From Verrucomicrobiota bacterium (lineage in GTDB: Bacteria > Verrucomicrobiota > Verrucomicrobiia > Chthoniobacterales > UBA10450), in assembly GCA_003218375.1 (NCBI GenBank), contig QHNH01000009.1:228749-292748 (forward strand): a stretch of 64,000 nt of DNA, read 5' to 3'. This document shows positions 43,017 through 51,600 of this stretch, one piece after another (the stretch's first letter is position 1; every line of letters starts with the position of its first letter). Below the pieces are notes generated by a model. It had not been told where the DNA came from and did no database searches. It worked only from the letters and a program-made list of their open reading frames with translations. Both the position numbers and the translations under genes were made by a program.

Positions 43017-43988
43017 CTAGCTGACGGAAGTCGTCCGCTCGGGACGTGACTTCGCCGCGCCGAGCTTCGGCAAATCGGGATCGAGGAAACCGAGGGCGTG
43101 CGGCGGTTTGATGACGCGAACGCCGGCGGCGCGTTGTTGTTCCGCGATCTGATCGCGGAAGGCCGGCATCCGGGTCCAATGCACCTTGGGCCGGAAATGA
43201 TGTTCGGCGTGGTAACCGTTGAAGAACCAGATCCAGTTGTAGAGTTTGTCGTAGCTGCTCACGCCCCACGCGATCGGCTCGTCGGGATTACCGCCGTAAT
43301 GCCGGTAGTAGCCATTCAGGTAGGAAAGGCAATTTCCGAAATACCAAAAGCCGACGAGGAAAATGATGTAGTGCCAGTTCAGAATGCCGAGGATGACGAA
43401 AGTAGCCATGAAAAGCGCGACCTCCACCACGCCCCAATAAGCTTCCCGCGGGTCCTTGCGCTTTACAGCCTGGAAAATGGCCTTGGGATCGTCACGAAAA
43501 AAGCTGAGGAACATGTAGCTCAGCGGATGTTCTGCTTCGCCATCATGCCCATGTTTGTAGATCGAAAGCCAATCGATGGTGTCGCCGTGTTCGTCAGGCC
43601 GGTCCGCATTGCCTTTGTGATGCTGCATGTGAACGCAATCGTAGAAGGTCTGGCTGAAGCCGATTGTGACCGACTCGAGAAGAGTAAAGAGGCGGTTGAG
43701 GAATGGAGAACGGAAATAGGGGTTGTGAATGAAGTTGTGGGAGATGCCATTGATGTTCCACGAAATGCTGATGGAATAAAGGAATCCGAGGATCAGCATC
43801 ACCCAGAGCGGCACGCGCGAAAAAAGGAAGAACATCCCGAAGAAATAAGCGCAGTGGAGAAGCGCGGCCAAAACCGGAATGATGTCCCACCGGGTAAACG
43901 CAAAAATGCGGGAGTTGGTCTGGAGGCGCTCGGTGGCGACATCGTTTATGGCATGCACGGGGAAAAGATGGTAGCTGAAAACCGCCAT
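43017..43988 (-). CDS. Fatty acid desaturase
   Basis: The 323-residue protein has four hydrophobic helices and the three histidine boxes of membrane-bound desaturases: HNFIH (in GISHNFIHNPYF), HMQHH (in CVHMQHHKGNAD) and HAEHH (in NGYHAEHHFRPKVHW). The boxes bind the di-iron centre that inserts double bonds in acyl chains, though some family members hydroxylate carotenoids or sphingolipids. ATG 43988 is chosen; the frame extends upstream to 44060 into the tRNA fragment region without support. It lies at the left edge of the tRNA-bounded segment. Confidence 0.9.
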   Translation of the reverse strand: MAVFSYHLFPVHAINDVATERLQTNSRIFAFTRWDIIPVLAALLHCAYFFGMFFLFSRVPLWVMLILGFLYSISISWNINGISHNFIHNPYFRSPFLNRLFTLLESVTIGFSQTFYDCVHMQHHKGNADRPDEHGDTIDWLSIYKHGHDGEAEHPLSYMFLSFFRDDPKAIFQAVKRKDPREAYWGVVEVALFMATFVILGILNWHYIIFLVGFWYFGNCLSYLNGYYRHYGGNPDEPIAWGVSSYDKLYNWIWFFNGYHAEHHFRPKVHWTRMPAFRDQIAEQQRAAGVRVIKPPHALGFLDPDLPKLGAAKSRPERTTSVS

Positions 43989-44015
43989 TTCGCACGTTAA
44001 AACCGGGGGCGAAGA

Positions 44016-44075
44016 TGGTGCGCAATACAGGGTTCGAACCTTTGACCCCAACTGTGTCAAGGATGCTCAGCGGTT
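44016..44075 (-). other. Degenerate tRNA-Val 3' fragment (candidate attachment site)
   Basis: On the minus strand the sequence reads from the anticodon loop (ttgacac) to the CCA end. It matches the intact tRNA-Val at 53306-53380 in tggtgcgc, gggttcgaacc, gacccc and gtgtcaagg, with scattered differences. The T-stem has one mismatch, and the 5' half of the tRNA is absent, so it is not a functional tRNA. Its orientation equals that of the intact gene. Confidence 0.65.
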
Positions 44076-44141
44076 CTTGAAGACTAGACCGTTCGTTCGG
44101 CAGGGATTGCGCGACAAACAAGCAAAACGGGGTTTTTGTGA

Positions 44142-44170
44142 TTGACACCCAATCTTTGAACGAAGATAAC
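44142..44170 (+). promoter_or_regulatory. Candidate sigma-70-type promoter of the glycine-rich protein gene
   Basis: TTGACA at 44142-44147 and GATAAC at 44165-44170 are separated by 17 bases. Transcription would begin near 44177, giving a leader of about 110 bases that contains three direct repeats. Confidence 0.4.
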
Positions 44171-44172
44171 GC

Positions 44173-44236
44173 TAAGCGAAGAAACCCCTGCCTCTAAGCG
44201 AAGGACCCCCTCCTATCCCTTAAGCGAAGGACCCCC
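44173..44236 (+). repeat. Three direct repeats in the leader of the glycine-rich gene
   Basis: taagcgaag followed by a run ending in cccc occurs at 44173, 44195 and 44221. The spacing is 22 and 26 bases. They could be operator sites or a post-transcriptional element; no protein is suggested. Confidence 0.6.
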
Positions 44237-44288
44237 TTACCCCTCAATCCCACCCACCCCAAATCAACCAACCTCGAGGAATAATTAT

Positions 44289-45542
44289 ATGTCGAAATCA
44301 ACTCATTTGAAGAGCCCTTGGGCCAGTCGCATGGCAAAGCTTGGCCTTAAAGTCGATCCGAAGAATTCGGGTCATACTCCCTATGTAATAGAAGTCAAGA
44401 CGCTGCAGGATTTGAGAGCCAAATTGGATCCCCCGATTTTGAAGAACGAGATGGACTGTGGGCTTGACGATCGCCATCTCCGTCGGCTGCCGAAGCTGCA
44501 TCCCTTGCGCGTGAGAAGGGCGGCGTTGTGTCATGCCATGGGCCTGGGCACCCTGAGTCCCGAGAAGATCGAGGCGGTCCACAAGACATGGTCCGCGATG
44601 CCTCTTTCCGTATATGCGGCGCCTAATATCACCGTGACTGCGGCGAACCCGCTCATCATTCAGGGGACGGTTGTCAACGCCGATTATGGTACGGTCACAC
44701 TTGAGCCCGGCGGGTATATTGAAATCCAGACGACTTGCACATTTCGATGCGATACGCTTGTAAAGAGCAGCAGTTCGCCAAGGGCTCGAGGGCCGGCGCC
44801 GGCAGGTCCAGCAAATTTTACGAGGTCGGTACCGGCAGGTGCCGCAGATTTTATTATCGTCGGCGTCGACGGAGTGGCGGGCAACCCGGGCAACGCCGGG
44901 TCCGCCGGCGCCAACGGGCCCGGCGGTTCCGATGGATACTGCAAGAACAGCGGGAGTTGCACAGGGGGCGACGCAAGCGATGGCGGGAACGGCTCGCCAG
45001 GGAGCGCCGGGACACTGGGCTTGAATGGAAGCGCCGGCAACGAAGCCGATAATGTGAGCCTGCTGATCGGCGCGTTGAGCTCACCGATTTCCATTATTAA
45101 CATAGGCGGCATCGGCGGAGCTGGTGGCGCAGGCGGCAACGGCGGCAACGGCGGCAACGGCGGAAACGGGGGAAACGGCGCCAACTGCGCCGCTTGCCAT
45201 GCGAACTCCGGCAACGGCGCCAACGGCGGAGCCGGCGGCGCGGGCGGCAACGGCGGCAACGGTGGTAATGGCGGCAACGGCGCGACCGTGAACGTTTATG
45301 TCCCGACAGGCAGCGCCAACTTAATCACCGGGAGCTCACCACAGGCTTTGGGTGGCACCTTAGGCGTTGGCGGCTCAATCGGCACCGTCGGCGGCCCGGG
45401 AAACGGCGGCACCGGTGGCGGTAGCAACGGAAGTAACGGCAGCCCCGGCAGCAACACCGGCGTGAATGCAGGCTCGCCGGGGATCGCAGGGTCGCCCGGC
45501 AACGCGGGCAGCATTAGCATCAACCCTGCGACCCAGTCCTAG
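44289..45542 (+). CDS. Glycine-rich repeat protein with a CXXCH motif
   Basis: The 417-residue protein has a charged N-terminal domain (1-115, e.g. MAKLGLKVDPKNSGHTPYVI), a short beta-rich part (PNITVTAANPLIIQGTVVNA), then about 230 residues dominated by G-N-G-G and G-A-G-G triplets (DNA units of 9 bases at about 45130-45290), with a collagen-like G-x-x pattern. A C-A-A-C-H sequence occurs at 45186-45200 between two glycine blocks. No signal peptide is seen. The region probably forms an extended or beta-helical structure on a secreted or surface assembly with the downstream RHS protein; this is inference. gagga lies upstream of the ATG. Confidence 0.7.
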   Translation: MSKSTHLKSPWASRMAKLGLKVDPKNSGHTPYVIEVKTLQDLRAKLDPPILKNEMDCGLDDRHLRRLPKLHPLRVRRAALCHAMGLGTLSPEKIEAVHKTWSAMPLSVYAAPNITVTAANPLIIQGTVVNADYGTVTLEPGGYIEIQTTCTFRCDTLVKSSSSPRARGPAPAGPANFTRSVPAGAADFIIVGVDGVAGNPGNAGSAGANGPGGSDGYCKNSGSCTGGDASDGGNGSPGSAGTLGLNGSAGNEADNVSLLIGALSSPISIINIGGIGGAGGAGGNGGNGGNGGNGGNGANCAACHANSGNGANGGAGGAGGNGGNGGNGGNGATVNVYVPTGSANLITGSSPQALGGTLGVGGSIGTVGGPGNGGTGGGSNGSNGSPGSNTGVNAGSPGIAGSPGNAGSISINPATQS

Positions 45543-45654
45543 GCCGGAGTGCGTTCACCGTGTCGGTAAAGATCTCAGGCCAGAGCACCGGCAAGGGTTT
45601 ACCAGAGAACGGTACGTTCCCGCAGGGCTGGCGGCAGCCCCGGAAAGTAATTCT

Positions 45655-48600
45655 ATGAAGAAGGCAGCTGCAGAAAAAGCTGTGGCCGATCCTCTGCTGC
45701 GGATCTTTCAATTCGACCAAACCAGCTTTGGAGAAATTGCGAATTGGGTCAACATGTTCCGCGGAGAAGTCGGTACCGCGCTTCCCTTGGTCTCCCTTCC
45801 CGGCCGCAACGGCCTTGAAGTGAAGGTGTCGCTGTTGTACAGCAGCAATGTCTGGAACGAGGCCTTGGTGTGGAATCAGACGGCCCCCACCAGCGTGCTG
45901 GGTCTGGGCTGGAAACTGCCGATCGACGCGATCGTGGCCACCCCAAACGGGACCGGGCGCATAGAGGAATACGCCTACACTCTCATGGCGAACGGGACGG
46001 GCAATAGTCTCATCTTCGATGGTTACGGAGATGGCGGCGAGCTTCTCTTCGAACTGCTCGACTACTCCTTTCGACCTATCCGTTACATTCCCGCGGATGA
46101 GCGTTGGGAAATCGTCCGCGAGGATGGCGTCGTCATGGTTTTCGGCGGCGGGGTGACGGTGGGCACGGATGGGAACAAGCACTGTGCTGGCAATTCCGCG
46201 GCGTGGGGCGTCGGTTTCGGCAACTGGCTCGGGCCAGGTAGCGGCGGCGGGCAACACCAATATGGAAAGAGCTGGTTCCTATCCGGGCAGCGCGGCTTCT
46301 GGGGCGACAAGATCACCTATTCTTACCGTGCGGATGAGTGCGCCATTGGCCCTTCGGGACTTAATTACACGCGAGCCACCTATCTTCAAAGCGTTGTCGA
46401 TGTTTTTGGTCGAACCGTGACCTTCAGTTATCGCGACAAAGAACCCTTCGAATACCAGCCGGACCACTCCGACCCGGTTTACCAGGATGAATATGAGACG
46501 CTCTATTTATCTGGCCTTCAGGTTTCCGGCCCGGACGGTGACCCGATCACCACAATCGGGTTCGAGCACAAGTTTATGAATTTGGTGAACGCCGGGGTGC
46601 AGAACAGCTTCTGCAAGCGGTATCTGACGGCGATCACCGAGTCACCCGTGGGGTGGGAAGTGTTGCCAGGGTACCTCTTTGATTACAATGAAGCCCCCGC
46701 GATCAACCCTGGAGCTCTCGCCAACGTCACCCACCCGCAGGGAGGAGTTGTCAGTTTCAAATATGAGCAACAGACTTTGGCGAAGACGTCCAATAACACC
46801 ACCGCGCAAAGCAAAGTAGGGATACCGCGAGTCTGGTTCGGGCCGGATTACGCGGTCGTCACTTGGTACTCGGCGGCGCAGCAGCACTTGGAGGTCGATA
46901 TCTATAGCTGGATGGGCACCTGGAAGTATACGGGATCGAGCAGCGTGCTGACCGGTATGCAATTGGATTTGGCGGAGCTATCGGTCTATCCCGAGGAAAA
47001 ATTTTTTGTGCTGGCGTTCGCAAATGGCGCTTCGGACAGCCAGGTTCAAAACGCCTATGTCTACGACGCGGATCCTAACCGCGCAGGGTACTGGAGCAGC
47101 ACAGCCTACCAGCTTCCGCTCCAAGCCGGGGCAAGCCAGACCCAAGTGGCCACCGGCTCAAGCTTTTTTATCCTGGCCAATCCAGGTTTCACGGACGGGA
47201 CCGCGGTCAGGCGGTACCTTAAGACGCCCGGTCAAAATGAATGGGAGCTTAGTCTGCCGGTTCCAGGCCCGGGGCTAATTGCGCTCGCTGCGGGGGAGTC
47301 CTGTTATATCCAGTGCGCCTACGACCAGAGTAGTCAATCCGGCGTGTTTGAGCTCTGGTATATAAAGGATTTCGCGTGGCAGTCGGGCAGCCAGTGGAGC
47401 GAGGCTTTCACGATCGCCGCCGGCCAGGATTGGCAAAACTACTTCTGGAGCATGGGTGATGGTTTCGCCGTTGCTACCTCGGTGAAGGAAGTCACCGATA
47501 ACTTGGCGAGTTACGAGGTGCGCGCCTATGCCTGGGACAGTAGCTATAAGTTGCTAGGCAACGCCATTGTCCAGCAGCACCAGGATTCCGTTGATCTCCC
47601 CTTTCTGCCGGCTGTCGTAGAGCACGGGATGGTGGCGAATGCTCATCATTTGCTCCGGTTCGATGGCAGCCAGTGGCATCCATTCGACGTTCCGCTTCCC
47701 GGCGGGCTCGACCCTTCTAAAATTCATTTTGCCTACGGAGAGGACGTAGCGGTCGTTTCCACCCCTTCGGGCAGCGTCCTTGCCGCGTTCGATCCATCCA
47801 GCCTGTCCTGGACACCGACCTCCTTATCGACACCGTATGGCACCACGACGATCGATGGCGCATGCTTAACGATAGGATCGGCCGTGTTTCAACGCCAACC
47901 AAACGGGCAATGGCAAAAGCAAAATACTCCCTTGCCTCCGGACACCGTCGACGGGAGCGTCAGAAATCGAGGATCGTTTCTAATTTTCGAGCGCAATCAG
48001 GGGACCAGCGCGTGTGCCTGTTTCGTCAAGAACGGCGCAACTCAGCAGGTGCTCACCTTGCCGGAACCGCTGCAGAGCATTGCCACCAGCGACACGAGCC
48101 CCGGCATGGAACTGGTCGGCTCCCAATGTTTCGCGGCCTACCCGATGAGCGCGGGCACGTTCGATGACACCCATATACTCTATTTTTACTACCTGCTGCA
48201 TGATTCCGTCGCAGGCGCCCAGGAAGTCTTCCGCGTAAGCCAGGTTCTGGTGGACGCGGGGATGCCTGGGGAAGCACCCATTTGTACCGCATACCTCTAC
48301 GATGACGATTCGGTTCTCTATGATCCATTTGGGCGCATCGCAAAGTACCATCAGGTCCGGAAAGTGACCGGAGCCGATCCGAATGCGCCCGGAAGTTGGG
48401 CGGCGCCTGGGTCCGCCCCGTTCGGCTCGCAGATTTCCATATTTTATAACGGACTTCAGCCCGGCGATTCAGGGACTGATACGCCTTCGCTTCCGAGCAG
48501 CGGTGCCGATCTATATTACAACTGGCTGGATGGCCAACTCATCGGGACCAACAGCTTCGATAGCAACGGCACCCAGATCGCGAGCACGCAGAACACCTGG

Positions 48601-51600
48601 GAAGTGAGCACGACTCGCGCAACCCCAAACGGCCCGATCCCGCTGGCCGGCGCCTATAGCCGCATCGCGGCGCAGACCCAAACGCGAGACGGCGTGATCA
48701 CCCAGGTGCAATATACGTACGATGCGTCCAGCGGCGTGCGAATCGGCACGCAGAAACAAGCCACGCAACCCGACGGGGCGACGCTGTTGTTCAACCAGCG
48801 CCTCACCCCTTGGTGGTCAATCTATGATCCCAGCCAGTCCAGGAATCTCCTCACCGCGATGGTACAGAGGATCGATTCGACCATCGACTCGGCAGGACAC
48901 GAGACCATCACCAGCGCCGCGGCCACCACATGGAAAAATGATTGGGGAACGCCCGATACTGACTGGGCTGAGTTCGAGACCTTTCATTTGGCGCAGCAGC
49001 CCGGCAGCAATTTTTCCGGATTCGACAGCTGGAATCCGCGGGAATCGCCCGATCCATCAGTTTGGTTGAAGGTGAAGTCCGTGGCGACTCGCACCGGCCA
49101 AGGGCTCGAGCAGGAGAGCCTCGACGTCGACCGGATTCCGAGCACAAATCTTTACTCTGAGGACAGCAGCCTGCCACTCGTGTACGCCCGCAACGCCAGT
49201 TTCGCCGGCCAAGAACTGGCGTTTTGCGGTTTCGAGGCCAACGAAGCTCCTGCTGCGGCCGGATGGCTCTACGCCGAAAGCGATCTTACTACCGCAGATT
49301 GCTACACGGGTTCGCGCTGCCTTGCCCTGACGGCGGCGACGAGCGCGACGGCGAAGCTGACAGGTACTTTTGCGCCGGCGCGCGGCGGCCAGGCCTACTT
49401 GCTTTCCTTTTATTCGCGGAGCGGGGAGGAGGTGCCAGACGCCTACGTTGAGATTAGTTTCGCCGGCGCCACCGATCAGCCGCTCCAGATTCCAATTCAG
49501 TTTGCCGGCCCGAACTGGAATTTTCAGTGTCAGCCTGTTTCATTTCCCGATTCCAGCGGCGGCGGCACTCCGGCCGTGACGATTGCTTTTTTCAATACCT
49601 CGGCCGGGCAGACAGTGCTGCTCGACGATGTCCGATTCAGTCCCTTGTGCGCAATCTTTGAGGCATACACGTATGACCCGACCTCGTTTACACGCTCGAC
49701 GAAAATTGGACATGATGGGCGGACGGCCCGCTACCTTTATGATGGATACCAACGCTGCATTGGGACCACGGATCGAGACAATGAACCCGATAAGTTATCG
49801 CTCTTCTACTTCTCTCGCCAAGGCAACGACGATGTCTTTACTCCGACGGATCCAAACGCAACGATTGAGATCGCAATCAACGGCGGTTGGTTTGACGATT
49901 TCCGGAGCACGCAGTGGCAGGACGCCTGGCAAGCTACCGCCGGCGTTTGGGCCGTGATTTCCAATGCGCTGACGTTAACGGGGACCGCCGCCGGCCGCAT
50001 CGCTTGCAAGACCACGGCGGATTACGGCAGCAGCGGACTGCGCGCCTACGTCACTCCGCCAGCGAACGTAACCCAACCGTTTGGAATAACGGCAGGCAAC
50101 GCCACAGTCAGTTGGTCGCCGGGAACCGGCTGGCAGTTGGAGATCGACGGCGCGGTTTGCGGTGCGGTGACTTCCGTGGCGATCGGTCCAGGTGAATGGC
50201 TCCTGATTTATGCGGGGCGCCTGGTCTCCTTCTTCTTCCAAGGCAAGCAGCTCTTCAACCATGCGACTTCAGCGCCCGCGGAGGGTGGGGTGGCCTTGTT
50301 CGCGGGCGATGCCGTCGCATTCTCCGAGGTGATGGCACTGCGTGATCCCGAAGTGGTCGCGACTTATGCGGATGGCGCCGGCCAGCGACGCCAGCGCCAG
50401 GAACTGGATGGCATCGCATGCAACGTCTCCGCCTGGTTATACGACCCCATCGGAAATCGCGCCGTCGAAACCAAGGCGTGCAGCTATCCCGGCGCCGGGT
50501 TGGGCTATCGCCCCGGCTTGATTACAAGTTTCGATTGGGAGACCGGTATTCTCAGCGGCGACGTAGCTCTCTATTACAGCTCCGGCGGTGGCGGGCCGTC
50601 GGACGATGGCGGTTATCCCTATCGCCGCACCCTTTTAGAGGATTCGCCCCTTTGCCGTCCGATCGAGAAAGGAAATCCTGGAGCGCCTTATGCGATCGAC
50701 TTGACCAATGCTAAGCGGCACACCACCCGCTATGCCTACGGAAGCCAAAGCACGCCTCTCTACGCGCAGTTCCTGACGACCCCGGATGGCGTGCAACGAA
50801 CCACCATTTCCGATCAGCTCGGAAAGACCTGGTCCGTCAGTTTTTCCGCTGCCGACGCCGCTGTCGCCACCTCCGGCTTTCTTTACGACCCCGCGGGCTA
50901 CCTGCACCACGAGCAGCAGCCGAATTACCTTACTCCGCCTTCCGGCGTCCCGGCCGACTGGCAGATCGTGAACACTTATGATTTTCTAGGCCGCCTCTCC
51001 AGCACAGCCTCACCGGATGACGGCACCACGCTTTATATCTGCGACCGCGCAGGGCGGCAACGGTTCATGCTGGACGCCGTCGGCGCGGTGACACAAGGCG
51101 GGCTCAACGCGGTGGTCTACTGGAAATATGACGATCTTGGCCGCCTTCTCGAGAAGGGAATCGTCCAAGTCGCCTGGGGCGACGGGACGGTCTTGCAGAG
51201 CTACGAAGATCCTGACTGGCCCTCGTTGCCGGGGAGTTTTCAATGGGCCAAGCGTTATGTTTACGACGCTCTGTCCGGGAGCACGACGGCGCCGGGGCAT
51301 CTGTGCCAGGTTTCGACCAGTCAGACCGGGCAGAGCGCCGATGTCGTCGAAGACTTTGAATACGAGAGCTACGGGCTTGTGTCCCGGCACGGATTGACCA
51401 TTCCCACGAGCCCGATGGGGCGGATGGTGACCGTCTATCACCTCGATTGCCGGGGCAGAAAAACCGAAATCGATTACCCTGCCCCCCAAGGAGAAGTCCC
51501 TCCCCTGACCGTTTGTTACAAGTATGACGACGCTGGCCGCCTGGTGCAGGTCGGCACGCCATCGGCCCCTGGATTCTTTGCCGCTTACACCTATTATGCC

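Noticed and set aside
44016..44110. Functional second tRNA-Val
   Set aside because: No 5' acceptor or D-arm, mismatched T-stem and anticodon stem; only the 3' half resembles tRNA-Val.
45130..45290. CRISPR-like regular repeats
   Set aside because: The repeats are 9-base in-frame Gly-Asn-Gly codons without spacers.
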